Source: Karstenula rhodostoma CBS 690.94
Taxonomy: Eukaryota > Ascomycota > Dothideomycetes > Pleosporales > Didymosphaeriaceae
Assembly (NCBI GenBank): GCA_010093485.1
Contig: MU001513.1
Span: forward strand, 836,883-886,901
Direction: 5' to 3'
DNA: 50,019 nt
Below are positions 24,791 to 38,179 of the stretch, piece after piece. The notes beneath the pieces were generated by a model. It ran no database searches, was not told the DNA's origin, and was given only the letters and a program-made list of their open reading frames with translations. Position 1 is the stretch's first letter. Every line of letters starts with the position of its first letter. Made by a program: the position numbers and the translations under genes.

Positions 24791-27700
24791 ATATCTAAAT
24801 AAAAATATAAAATCTAAAAGTTAGTTAATAACCTATTTAATAACTATTCTCTTCTATAAAACTATAAGAATTTTATTATCTCTACTAAAACTAAAATATT
24901 TTATTCTAGTTTATTAGTATATAGTAATAGCTATTACTATAATATATATAGCTTAATTATTACTAGAGTTACTATAAAGTATAATATATTTACCTACCTA
25001 TATAATAGTTATATAATCTATAGCTATTTCTATAATAGTATAATTAAATACTATCTCTAGTACTCTAACTATATTAGAATAGTTATAAGCTAATAGTTCT
25101 TTTCTTTTATTCCGCCCCTATTTACCTACCTTAGTGTAACCTACTAATTTAAGGTACCTTCTACTAGTATTATAGGAATTCTATCTAAGCTATATAGTAT
25201 TTCTATATCCCTAATTAATTTATATTCTAATTTTTATTACTTTTAATCTATATTATCCCTAGCTAAGCCTATTACTTCTACTATATAACTAAATTATAGT
25301 ATAGTCTCTTTTCTAAAATTCTAGCTATAATATACTTTAGTATAGATATAATATATATAGAAATAATAATTATAATTTATATCTAATATATCTTCTATAT
25401 TTATAAATCTATAAATAATATATATTAGATTTTTAGAAATCTTTACTAGTATTACTATATAGTAAGTATATCTAGTATTTATTACTATACCTAAAACTAA
25501 ACTTAAACCTAAGCTCTTTTATCTATATACTACTATAAAGAGTATAGTTTATATATAGTAAAATATAGTAATAAAAACCTCCCGCTTTATATAAATCTAA
25601 GTAATATAGAAGTATAAATATAATATTTCTATAGTCCCTATTAAATCTTACTAAAATTCTACTCTTTATTATACTAATTTTTTTTAGAAGATCTTCTTCT
25701 TTTTCTTTTATATTTTATTTTCTAGGGTTATATAACCTAAGACTCTTTATCTATAAAAATATTAGTAACTAACTTAAAAATAGATTATAACCTACCTAGA
25801 TATAATAAAAATTCCCCCTACTATTAAAAAATACTATAACTATATATATTTAAACCTATTTAAAAGATATTATTATATTTTCTAGCTCTTTTTACTAGAA
25901 TAAACTAGCTAGTTTATTTAGTTTAAACTTATTCTTATTACTCTAGTAGCCTTTCTTAGTCTCTCCCCCTAAGGTAATAGATTTTAAGAGGCTTATAACT
26001 TTATTATTAATATATTAGCCCTTAAAAAAATATATAAATTTACTAGTTTATAGTATTTCTAAGATATACTTCTCTATATAGTATTTATAGAGGCTCTAGA
26101 TTATTTTAATTCTAATTTACTAGTTTTTTAAAAGAAGGCTAGCTTTCTTATTACTAAACTAGATAATTATAAGATAGAAAATTAGAATAGAGAGCTATAT
26201 AATATATTTAAGATATAAATATATAACTACTTTACTATAAAATACCCTACCTCTATAAATTAGTTTATTAATATAGTATACTTTCTTAGTATCTTTTAGT
26301 ATAGAGAGAACTTAGACGCCTTTATTTACTAGAATAGGGATAGTATAACTATTTATAAAATTAGAATAGATTTTACTTTATTCTTTTCTATAGTAAGTAA
26401 CCTATTTAAGGAAGTATTTATCCTCCTTTACTAGCTAGTATTTATATAGATATAGGTAGGGCTACCCTCTATTCTATAGGATATACTAAAAAAAGACCTA
26501 AAAAATATAACCTTTAGTTTTAGTATTTTTAATATAAATAATCTATAACTTAAATATAATATTAGTTTTATTATCTAATAGCTTTTATAGTTATTTAATA
26601 TAAAGGGTTTTAAAGGTTATCTACTTACTAGTATTAAAAACTATATCTAGATATAATAGTATTATAACCTTATTTAAAAATTTCTTAATATACTTTTAGA
26701 TCTTATATACTTTATAAGTAGCCAGTCTAACTATAGTACTAAGATATTAAATTTATAACTTAAAAATAGTTATATAACTAGTATTTAGAATATATTTCTT
26801 TATAATAGTCTTATTACTATTATTCTTTAATACTATAAGGACTATAATAGAGATAAGTTTATAAAAACTATTTACTATTTTTTTTTTTATAAAGTAGATA
26901 GCCTTTTAGTCTAGTATATTTAGCTTATTTATCCTTTCTACCTTACTATATAGGGATAAATTAATAAGGAGATATATAATTATTACTATAATTAAGTCTA
27001 GAACTATTTATTTTAGCTAGATCTATTTAGTAAGTAATAAACTACCTCTTAGGCTCTTAGTTATATTATAAGGTAGGTAATATTTTATTAGATAAAAAAA
27101 GAGATTAATATTAATATAATATATTATTTTCTTATTACTTTTAATAGAAAACTTTCTACTACTAATTACCTATTATAGGAACTATTAAAGGAGGAGATTA
27201 ATAAAATAATAAATAAAGTAGAGGTAAAAGCCTATAAAATATAAGCTAGCTATTTACTAGAAATAGTCTATATAGTTTATACTCTAGATATCTTAAAGAT
27301 TTTTACTTATAAGTTTAATAATTTAGAGGTATATTTTAAGATATCTACTAAGTAGTATAAGACCCTAGGGTTCCTTCTAACCTAAGAGGAAGAGGCCCTC
27401 TAAAAAGTTAAAAAAGCTATTTATTTTAATTATTTAGATATTAATATAATATAACTATTATAAGAGAATTTTAGAAAGTTAGTCTAGTTTAGAAAATAAT
27501 AAGAGTAAGCTCTTTATATAATTTTAATAGGGGAGAGTATAGTTATTTATATTATAGGTACTAGATTTAGTAAAAGTTTCCTTTTTCTCCTTTCTACCTA
27601 CTTTCTAGATTATAGTTAGACTATTATTATTATTCTACTAGTAATACTTTACTCTAACCTTTTTTATTATTATTCTAAATTATAGATTAGAGCTACTATA

Positions 27701-28763
27701 TAGTAGTAAAAAGTATATAATAAATAAGTATCTATTATTCTAGTAACCCCTAAAAGTATTTTAAATAATTTCTTCTAGACCTATATTACTAGATAGAAAG
27801 TATTAGAAGTATTAGAGAGGATTATAGTAGATAAATTCTACTATATTATTCTTTTAAATATAACCTATTACCCTTATCTTTATAATCTCTATATATTTAC
27901 TAAATATTATATCCCTTTTATACTCCTCTTTATAACCCTATTACCTACTAAATAGAATTAAATCTTTTAACTTCTTAAACTTCCTACTAATATTATAACC
28001 TTTAGAGAGTTTACTATTTAGTTTAAAATCTAGTATAAAGTCTATACCTTATATATAATAAGTATAAACCCTATAATAGCTATAGTAGAATATATTAAAA
28101 AAGTTCTCTAATTATATAAAAAGATTTTTATTTATATTAATTTTACTATAACTATAGATATACTAGCTCTATAACTTAACTATTCTAAATACTATAAAAA
28201 GATAAAAGAAAAAGAATAATTTATAAGTCTAGTATAATTTTAGGCCTTAGAAATAAATACTATAGTAGTTATAAGTACCCTTATAGAAGGCCTAAATATA
28301 CTAAATATATATATAATATTATATTTTATACTACTAGTAAACTTTTATAGCCTTATCTAGGTAGATAGATAAATTAGTTAAAATAGTAAATCTAGCCTTA
28401 CTAGACTAGTACTAGTAGATACTATCCCTAATATATATTTTAATAAGGCTAGTAATATAGTAAAGATACCTATTCTTACCTATATATAATTCTAGTCTCT
28501 AAATAAAATTTATTATTATATTATTATTAATAGTTTTCTAAATAGTAATACCTTAAGAATAATATATACCCCTTCTAAGTAATTTTATAATATTTATATA
28601 CTAAGATTCTACCCTTCTATATAAACTAGCTCTATTTAGATACTATAAATTTTCTAATTAAAGAGATAGCTATTAGTAGTACTAATATTAATATTAATAT
28701 ACTAGAACCTATTACTTTTATATACTTTAATACTCTATAGCTATACTTATAGGGATATAATAA
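24791..28763 (+). pseudogene. RIP-inactivated RecQ-type, telomere-linked-helicase-like gene (copy B)
   Basis: Second copy of the RecQ-like pseudogene, in the same continuous frame over about 3.5 kb. Walker A at 27557-27577 reads GTRFSKS, keeping the first Gly that copy A lost. The box near 27830 reads VDKF, from VDEF-like. Motif VI at 28358-28387 reads Q-V-D-R-stop-I-S-stop-N-S, which RIP can derive from QxxGRAGRDG at every position. The gene is preceded by the paired inverted repeats and followed by an unassigned stretch and the 70-bp repeats. Stops are frequent, so no product longer than a few dozen residues is expected. Confidence 0.85.
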
Positions 28764-30175
28764 TACCTATAAAATAACCCTCTTTCTAAAATAAGTTTAT
28801 ACCTATATAGCCCTAGTATACTACTCTAATTTATAAATAGTAAGCTCCCTATTATATATACCTTTTATCTCTACTAAATAAAAGAGAGAACTCGACTTTT
28901 TTATATAAAATACTAATAATACTAGTAAGCTATATACTAAGTTATTTTATAATAAATTATCTACTTATATAGCCTATTAGAGGCTATACTATATTACCTA
29001 CTTTATTAAAAGAGACCTATTTAAATATAGATAAAATTAGTATACTAGTACTAATAATAGTTAAATTAAATATATTAGAAATACTATTATAATCTATTAG
29101 TATACTATAGATAATAAATAAGTAAAGGGTAACTACTAGTTCTATTTAATATCTACTAACTACTACCTAGAGTAGATATTTCTAGAAATAAGTAAAATAA
29201 GGACTACTTTAGCCTAATAAGGTCTCTATATTAATAAATATATAATTTATAATACTTAGACTATCCTTTAAAATAAATATAAAGCTATATACTCTAAATA
29301 GATTAATAAAATTAAGAAAATAGAGAGAAATAGATAAAATATAAATTTATTATATAATTTTAAAATATACTTTATAAAAATAGTTAATTTTAGAAATAAC
29401 TATAAAGTAGAGAGAATTATTTTAAAACTAAACTAGATTATAAAAATATATTTTATATTAGAATAATATAACTAACTACTTCTACTATATATCTAAAATA
29501 GGGACTAGAATATAGAAGAACTAAATATATAATAAAAAAAATAGTAATATTATATATTTATATTTTACTAAGCTAATAACTAGGTAATATATAAGGAATA
29601 CTCCTATAGGGGGATATAGATAAGTTAATACCCTACTTAATTTTAGATAAAGTATAATTATTTTTTATTTAGATCTCTTATCTAGATAATATACTAATTA
29701 TATAATATAGACTTAGTATAAGTAAGTAAATAAAATACTTAAATAAAATATATATTATTTAAACTTTTTATCCTTTCTACTCTCTATTTTTATCTATTTT
29801 ATTTTTTAATATTCTTTTACTATTTTTATTATAGTTTCTATTTCTATTACCCTTAGCTACTATAATACCTCTAGTATTATAAGTATAGTAACTAGCTAAA
29901 TTTAACTAGAAAAAATACTAGATATACTAAATTTTTTTAAGAACTTCTAAATAATATAGCCCTAGCTAATAGGCTACCTTTAACTAAATAAGTAATAAGC
30001 TAGAAACTTTCCTATAAACCTCTATAATAACTATTAATTTAATATAGATTAGAATCTATTATAATAGAAATTAGTTTACTAATATTATTTAGTATATAGT
30101 CTTTTTTTTTTTTTATTATTTCTCCTTTTCTATTTATAGAATTATACTAGTTTAATATATTTATTATATTTATTA
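28763..30175 (+). other. Unassigned stretch between RecQ core and 70-bp repeats (copy B)
   Basis: Colinear with 14600-16010 of copy A and with 43990-45426 of copy C. It may encode the C-terminal part of the RecQ-like protein, but two plus frames look equally open and neither shows a motif I know. Confidence 0.4.
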
Positions 30176-30385
30176 CTATTATACTTTTATATTAGTATAG
30201 GGGGGGATATTAAAAAGTTTCCTATATATTTTTATATACTTATAACTACTATACTCTTATACTAGTTTAAAGGGGGATATTAAAAAGTTTTCTATATACC
30301 CCTATATACCTATAACTACTATACTTTTATACTAGTCTAAGAGAGGATATTAAAAAGTTTTCTAAGTACCCCCTATATACCTATA
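30176..30385. repeat. Three tandem 70-bp repeats with G-rich tract (copy B)
   Basis: GATATTAAAAAG occurs at 30206, 30276 and 30346, exactly 70 bp apart, each after a G-run (GGGGGG, GGGGG, GAGAGG). The third unit shows how G-runs decay to GA mixtures. Confidence 0.8.
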
Positions 30386-30671
30386 ATATATTATCTAATA
30401 TAGAGATCTTCTCTTTTAGTATTCTAGATTTAGAGAAGTATATTAATAAATTTAGTTTTCTAAACTAGTATAATCTAGACTCTAACTAGCCTCCCTTATC
30501 TTAATTAAATTTAAATAAAGCCGGCCTTACTATACCTAATCTAGCTATAAAGTAGAAGTATACTAGATTACTAAACCTATATACTTCTACTTTTATAATA
30601 TAAGTTAGATATATAAATATTTTCTAAAACTTTTCTAACTACTTTTTAATAACTAACTACTAAATAATATA

Positions 30672-33600
30672 TCTATTACTTTCTCTAAAAATAAAATATT
30701 TAATAATAGTAATAGTAGAGATATAGAGAATATAATAGCTAATAAAATAAAAATAACTTTAGTCTATATAAATAGAATTCTATATATATTAAACTTAGTA
30801 CTTTTTTTAAAGTAGATTACTAGTTCTAGGGATTTTATTAATAAGATACTTACTATATCCTCTAATACCTTTATTTAAATATATATTATAAACCTACTTA
30901 TTACTTTAGCCTATAAAGAAATTATATAGTATATTAAACTTAGTAAGTAGTTACTAAGCCTAAATAGAGTAGTTAAAAAGAATATTTTAAAAATAAATAA
31001 AATTCTATTATTTACTACTCTATTTAAAGTATAATAATTCTAGAGTCTAGTATTTTATTAGACCTACTTTATAAAGAAGGTAGAGTATATTCTTACCTAA
31101 CCTATATAATTATTCTTTAACTAAATAAAAATTAAGGGAAAAAATATAACCCTTATATACCTATAAATTAGTTATAAAATTATTCTATAGCTAAACTAAC
31201 TCCTTAATAAAGTATATACTCTAAAGAATTTAATAATATTAATCTAAAAGGGTTATATAAAGGCCCTTACTATATAAATATAGTCTAGTATAGTTAGAGT
31301 ATAGGATAGAAAAATAAATATATAAACTATCTAAAAGGTAATTAATAATATTAGTTCTTAAGGTATACCTTCTTACCTGGCTATAAAATAGTTAAAGGTT
31401 AGTAATTCTAACCTAATTTCTAAACTAGAAGAGAATTTACTTATCTATAATAATACTATTTCTAGTATAGTAGAGCTATAATATATTTAAGAAATATTAA
31501 ATAAAAAAGTTTTTATATCTTTTCTAACTAATATTAAAAAATAAAATACTTATACTTTATAGAACCTAACTATTAAGGCTTAGCTAGAAAAGTTTATATA
31601 TTTATATCTAATAATAGTTTATATAATAAATATAGATACTATAAAATACTAATTATATAAAGTCTCTATTAATATATTCTAGAAGTATATAAAATATTAT
31701 TTATATAATATTAAAACTATTATAGACCCTAATTATACTAAGAATCTAATTATTTATATAGCTAATAATTTTTATTAGAAGTATTTAAAGATTATTCTAC
31801 TGGCTTCCTAGCCTATAGTAGAGGATAGTATATTAGTATTCTATATACTAAAAATAGTTACTAAAGAAAAAGTAAAAATAGTTTATAGAAATATTAAAAA
31901 TACTATAGTAGAGGATAATTATAATATACTATAAAGGAGTAAATAGGGTAAAATAGCTAATATAGTATTTCTTTCTATTAAGTAAACTAATAACTATAGT
32001 ATAGAAATTTTTAAAATAGGTAGTAATAATAGTATATTTACCCTAATATACCTTAAGGAGGTCTATACCTCTATATATATTATTAATATAAGGTATAAAT
32101 TAATACTATATATAATACTTTCTTTTAAATAATAGTAGATAGTTACTATAAAATAGGTAACTAATATACTAGCTAGTATTAATAAAGTAATACCTATTAA
32201 AAATAGGATTATTATTAATATAATTAAATTAGGTAAAACTATTTAAGTAGGGGTAATTATACTTAAAATATATCTTTAATAGGTTTATAGAAAACTTTTT
32301 TATAAACCTTTTAGCTATACTCTATTCTACTTTACTAACTTATTATAAATTATACTAGATTATAAATACCGTTTTAATCTAAAGCTTACTAATATCTATA
32401 AAAAGTAACCTATCTAGTTTACTATAAACTTAAATTATAAGTAGTCTAGAAATAAATCTAGGCCCTTTCTTTATTTTACCTTAGCTAGACTTTACTATTA
32501 GATAGTAATTAAACTTATATAAATATTAATTTACTTTACTATCTTTATAATTTCCCTTAATAAGTTATTAGCTATATCTAGTTTTAAAGTAGTTACTAGT
32601 TTTTCTAATACTAATTTAAGTATTTAGAACTATAAAAATTCTTATAATTAGTATATTATTTTTATAACCTTTTATAATTATATAGCTAAGTTTACCGGCT
32701 TCTATACTTTCTAGTTCTATATTAAGGAGAATATTAAATTATTTACTAAGGAAAATAGCTTTAAGCTAGATAAGTTTAACTTCTAGAACTATAAGATATA
32801 GCCTAATTCTTTACTAATTAAACCCCTAAGTAAGTATATCTATACTTTTAATTATAAGTTTAGACTAGTATTTTATAATAAGGTATAAGACTTTCTATAA
32901 AATTAGAGCTCTATATAAAGGACTATTTTATAATTATACCTATATAGATTATTTTTATTATTAGGCTATTTTATATCTAGAGGTATAGAAGATATTAGAA
33001 ACTATTTAAAGCTACTAGAGAATCTAAACCTCCTTAATAAATTTACTAAGTAGGAGGATAAATATTATAAAAAGTTAGCTAAAATTAGTTATATTATAGA
33101 ATTCTATTTAGGTTATAATAACCCCTATCTATTTAATAAGAAGGATTTTAAATAAATTCCCCTATTAGGAGGTTAGAAAACTTTTCTATATTTCTCTCTA
33201 ATATATACTAATAATATATAGTATATACTTTAGGTTTCTATATAGTAACTAAGTAGAATTTATAATAAATACCCTAAACCCTACTTATAATAAATAAATT
33301 ACTTAAGAAAAGCTTATATAATTAATTATAGTATATTTTATACTTAGATATAACTTTAATAGTACTATTATCCCTAGATTTAAAAATACTATTAGCTAGT
33401 CTATTTTATTAAAATACTATTATATTATTAAGTAAATATTTATACTATTAAATAAGTATACCTATAATAATTAGTTTATATACTAGTCTAAATATATATT
33501 TATAATATATAAAAACTCTAGTAGTTAAAATATTTCTATAATTAATACTTATACTTAAAAAACTATTTAAATTATTAAATTTTACTCTTTTCTTAGGTAC

Positions 33601-35500
33601 CTATATATTAAGGTTAATATAGAGAAGTAACCTAAGAACTCTATATATAAATATAATAATAATTATCTTAATCTAAAATATAATCTAAACTATAAATTTT
33701 AGTTTTATAACTAATTTCCCTTTTTTAAAGAGTATAATATACTCTCTAAAAGTAGTTTAAAAAAATATAGTAATTATATTTAGTAGTTATTTAAAAAGAT
33801 ACTAGATATAGATTATAATACTATCCCTAATAATATTAACTAGAATAAGCTTAATAATATCTAGTTTACCTATAAATTCCTTAAGTACTTACTAAAAATA
33901 TAAGTAATTATAACCCTTATTATAGACTAGACTTTAATTTATAATAAAAAGATTATTCTATAGTTTTTTATACCCCTAATTTAGGAACTTATTTAAGAGA
34001 TTCTTAAACTATTAGGATTTATACTATTTTTAATTTACTCCTCTAATAGTATAGCCTAGTATAACTAGGTTTAATCTCTCTAAAATAGTACTAAAACTAA
34101 AATTTATATTCTCCTTATATTTTTTTAAGTATTTAGTACTAGCTATAACCTCTAGAATAATAGTTATATTAGTACTTTTATAAATTTCCCCTTAAACTAA
34201 AATATAGAGGACTAGACTCTTAAATATTAATATTAAAATAACTAATATCTAAGTATATACTTCTTCTATATTACTATCTAAGAAATATATAGTATTTAAT
34301 AATATAAATAAGTTAATTTATTTAGAAGTATTCTAGAAACTTTTCTATATACTCTTTATATAATAACTATCCTTACTAACTTTTCTAGTAAAAACCTATT
34401 TACTTTACTAGTATTAGTATTTACTTTTTTTAATTATACTATTAAGGAAAATAGTATTAAGAAGTTTACTAAAACCTTTAATATTCTAGAGAATATTATT
34501 ACTTAGATATATAAAAATATACTAGATATTTTTATTAAAAGGCCTAAGTATAATATAGCCTTTAATAATACTAACTATAAGTATTTCTTTATCTTTAGTA
34601 AATATACTATAAAGTTTATTAAAAAGAAGTATAAAAACTATAAATATTTTTTTAAATAGTAGTCTACTTTAATTCTATTTTCTATTATAATATATACTCT
34701 TATAGCCTTTATTTCTACTAGAACTATTACTAAAATATTTAGTTTTCTAAATAACTTTACTAAGAATATTATTAAATTAGAGTAACTAGAATTAAACGTG
34801 TATAAAGTAGTCTAAATAGAGAAATATAGTTTTAATCTAAATAATATTTTCTATACTAAGTCTATATTTAAGAAGAAAAAGAAATCTAGTATAGCCTATT
34901 TTATAAATTATACTTTAAAGGTAAGTAATATACTATTTAGAATATAAGTAGAGTTTAATAAGTATACTAAAGATACTAGAATAAATTTATAAAATATTTA
35001 TTTAACTATTATTTCTATATAATATAATAGTTTCTAGATATTTAATAATATCTATATAAAAGTACTTAAGGCTATCTAAAAAGCTAATATAGAGTAGAGT
35101 TCTAATAAGTAAGTATTAAATATTAAAAAGTATCTAGATAAGTATAGTATATAGAATATACTTAATTATATAAAATAATATCTAATATATTATCTATCTC
35201 TTAGTAATTTTATACCTTTAAATATATAAGAATATAGTTAGGTTATAAAGTAGGTTAAGGCCTATAAGGGTTTAAAGGATATAGACTATTTAACTATAAT
35301 ACTAAAGAAATCTAGTAGAGATAGTAGAAAAAAAAAGTAGTAAATAGTATTATATAGTTATAGTATAATAGAAATTAAAATAGAGAATAAAAATTAAAAT
35401 AGGGAATAAAAATTAAAATAGAGTTATAGTTTAGAACTATAGCCTAATAGTAATAGAGATTAAAGTAGAGTTATAATCTAGAATTATATAATAATAATTA
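30672..35500 (+). pseudogene. RIP-inactivated SNF2-family ATPase/helicase gene (copy B)
   Basis: Best copy for reading the SNF2 motifs. Motif I at about 32217-32250 reads DMxKLGKTIQ with Lys from Gly (AAA from GGA), so DMxGLGKTIQ originally. The DExx box at 32877-32888 reads N-K-V-Q, from DEVQ. An LTGTP-like turn and an Ile-Glu-Asp-Ile segment follow at about 32950. Motif VI at 34213-34245 fits QALGRxxRxGQ. Frame: one frame from about 30672 to about 33130, then a shift by one for the C-terminal lobe to about 35500. A Lys-rich stretch (AAGAAGAAAAAG) lies at about 34872. The region before motif I (about 500 codons) is unrecognised. Confidence 0.82.
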
Positions 35501-35693
35501 GTATAGATAGTCCTAATTTATAAATATATTCTACTATTTACTTATATTTTTTTACTATAATATTAAAAATCTACTATAATAATCTTTACTATAATCTTTA
35601 TTTTAGATAATATAATCTAGTAATATCTTATATACTATTATATAGGTAGATCTACTAAAATATTTATTTATAATTTAGTAATTATTTTATAAC

Positions 35694-35760
35694 TTTTCTC
35701 TTTTTTTTCTCTTCTTTTTTTCTTTTTTCCCCTCTCTACTACCTTTTCTAAACTAACTTC
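35694..35760. other. Pyrimidine-rich tract (copy B)
   Basis: C- and T-only run after the SNF2-like frame, matching 21508-21585 in copy A. Confidence 0.6.
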
Positions 35761-36117
35761 TCGTTTACTATTCTATAATATAAGTATATAATATATTTTA
35801 ACTCTTTTATAGATTATTTAATTCTAATAAATACTCTATTAACTAATCTATAAGGGAGACTTATAATTATTAATAATAAAATAATATCTATACTATTATT
35901 AGTATAATTTATAAAGTATAAGAGGCTTTTCTTTTTAATAGTATATACTACCTATTTTTTCTAGATAACTAAATAGAGTTTAGTATTTCTAGAGATATAA
36001 TAGAAAATTAAAAAGTAGCCTTTTATACTACTAAACTCTAGTTTAGCTAATTAGGGGTATTTATAATTTTAATACCCCTAGACCTACCTATATAGATATA
36101 GTACTAAGTAGTACTAT

Positions 36118-36605
36118 TTATAAAAAAAAAGTATAGTATTACTTTACTTTTTAATAATATAAATATTAAAGCTAACTAGAACGAGTTTATTTACCTCTAT
36201 AACTATAAAAAAGATAGTCTTAAGTAGATAATACTATAAAAGAAGTATAATAAGTATATTATAGATATTATAATAAATATAGTCTAAATAACTAAAAATA
36301 TATATTTTACTAATCTAGTAAACTAGTTTATATAGTTAGAATTAAATAATTTAAATAAGGAGTAAATATAGGTACTTAAGAAATATATACTTAAAGAGGA
36401 AAAAAAAGAATAGCTATTTAGATATTTTAATAATCTACTATTTATAATAAATAAGCTTAGTAATTACCCTTATAATAATACTAGTAATAATTTTAATATA
36501 TATAAATATTTTAGAGTATATACTATAGAGGACCTAGATACCTTTATAAGTAATAGGTAGGCTAGATATAATTAGGAGGCTTATAGTAAACTTTCCTATA
36601 AACCC
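36118..36605 (+). pseudogene. Short plus-strand open stretch of unknown identity (copy B)
   Basis: About 160 codons can be followed in one frame past TAG/TAA codons, with acidic and Lys-rich stretches and a Glu-Asp-Leu-Asp segment near 36530. It shares frame and length with the copy A counterpart. A single ACG survives at 36181. Identity unknown. Confidence 0.3.
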
Positions 36606-36849
36606 CCTATCTAATTCTAAATATAATATAATAATATAATATATAATATTAATATATAGATAGTATTAGTATTTAGTATATAGATAGTATTAGTATTTAG
36701 AGTATATATAAATATAGTTAGTATATAGTATTAGTATTTAGATTATAAATTAATAGAGGGTAATTATTCTAGTAAAAGTAGAGAAGATTATATATAGGTA
36801 TTAGATAATATAAATCTATTAACTACGTTTTATATTATTATAATATTCT
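36605..36849. repeat. Degenerate short repeats at right end of unit B
   Basis: AGTATTTAG and ATAGATAGTATTAG phrases repeat, with different spacing from copy A. The sequence then runs through AACTACG (a surviving ACG) into the next left end at 36850. Confidence 0.6.
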
Positions 36850-36861
36850 AAGTATATTAGG

Positions 36862-36890
36862 TTATAGAATATATATTATATATTCTATAA
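36862..36890. repeat. 29-bp near-palindrome at left end, third copy
   Basis: Arms TTATAGAATATATA and TATATATTCTATAA are exact reverse complements around one central base, with the GG/CC pair of copy B changed symmetrically to GA/TC. Confidence 0.8.
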
Positions 36891-36917
36891 AAAGTAGTAT
36901 ATATATAAAATAATAAT

Positions 36918-37176
36918 ACCTAATATTTTATTAATTAATATCTAGTATCCTATTAACTAATACTAATTATCCTATTAACTAATACTAATTATTCTACCTA
37001 TTAACTAATACTAATTATCCTATTAACTAATACCTAATATTCTATTAACTAATACCTAATATTTTATTAACTAATATCTAATATTCTATTAACTAATATC
37101 TAATATCCTATTAACTAATATCTAATATCCTATTAACTAATACCGATTATTTTATTAACTAATACCTAGTATCTAG
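36918..37176. repeat. 22-bp minisatellite, 11 units
   Basis: Eleven ATTAACTAAT-type cores (the first decayed to ATTAATTAAT). One unit carries the extra TACC insertion seen in copy A. One surviving CG occurs in ACCGATTAT. Confidence 0.9.
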
Positions 37177-37613
37177 AAACTATAATAGGGATAGTTATAA
37201 AAGTTTAACTTTTCTATAGCCCCCCTTAGTATAATCCCTTATATATATTTAAACTTTTCTATTAACCCCTATTATAAAGTATATCCTCCTATATACTAAT
37301 ATTACTAAAACTTTCCTCTTTAATAGTATAATATACTAGCTATAGACCTCTTACTAAGTTATATTTTACTAAGTTACTATTTAATAGTTTCTTTAGTAAT
37401 AATTTTTTAGAAGGTAGTCTATCTATTATATAGGTAATATATATATCCTTAATTACTATAGAATTCTTAAATACCTCTTTATTATACTTTATAACTATAT
37501 CTATCTAGAAGCTAAACTATATTATAGTTATACCTTTTTTAATATATATATTTAAGATAGTATTCTAAAATAAAATTATAAATATTCTAATTCTAAACTT
37601 TATCCTTAGTATA

Positions 37614-38018
37614 NNNNNNNNNNNNNNNNNNNNNNNNNNNNNNNNNNNNNNNNNNNNNNNNNNNNNNNNNNNNNNNNNNNNNNNNNNNNNNNNNNNNNNN
37701 NNNNNNNNNNNNNNNNNNNNNNNNNNNNNNNNNNNNNNNNNNNNNNNNNNNNNNNNNNNNNNNNNNNNNNNNNNNNNNNNNNNNNNNNNNNNNNNNNNNN
37801 NNNNNNNNNNNNNNNNNNNNNNNNNNNNNNNNNNNNNNNNNNNNNNNNNNNNNNNNNNNNNNNNNNNNNNNNNNNNNNNNNNNNNNNNNNNNNNNNNNNN
37901 NNNNNNNNNNNNNNNNNNNNNNNNNNNNNNNNNNNNNNNNNNNNNNNNNNNNNNNNNNNNNNNNNNNNNNNNNNNNNNNNNNNNNNNNNNNNNNNNNNNN
38001 NNNNNNNNNNNNNNNNNN
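37614..38018. other. 405-base assembly gap
   Basis: Run of N. The flanks are the interior of one unit's left part and the minisatellite of another, so at least one junction between units is missing. The N length need not equal the real distance; an entire 14-kb unit could be collapsed here. Confidence 0.95.
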
Positions 38019-38120
38019 CTAATACTAATTATCCTATTAACTAATACCTAATATCCTATTAACTAATACCTAATATTCTATTAACTAATACTAATTATCC
38101 TATTAACTAATACCTAGTAT
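38019..38120. repeat. 22-bp minisatellite, at least 4 units, copy C
   Basis: Part of a unit plus four full ATTAACTAAT units follow the gap, alternating the two 12-base linkers as in copy A. The left part is lost in the N run. Confidence 0.85.
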
Positions 38121-38179
38121 CTAAAAACTATAATAGAGGTAGTTATAAAAGTTTAACTTTTTTATAGTCCCTCTTAGTA

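Larger units (their letters stand above)
22649..36849 (+). repeat. 14.2-kb tandem unit, copy B
   Basis: This is the only unit with both neighbours of the same kind, so its ends (22649 and 36849) give the cleanest unit boundaries. All landmarks of copy A occur at +14163 bp after the minisatellite. Differences from copies A and C are nearly all C/T or G/A. Its minisatellite contains a 10-base assembly gap, so the true length is uncertain by that much or more. Confidence 0.92.
36850..37613 (+). repeat. Left-end fragment of a further 14-kb unit, cut by the gap
   Basis: It starts with the left landmark AAGTATATTAGG, the near-palindrome and the minisatellite, and then runs 430 bases into the region of the minus-strand pseudogene before the N run starts. 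After the gap the minisatellite appears again. So this is either a truncated extra unit or the start of a whole unit whose remainder is missing from the assembly. Confidence 0.9.
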
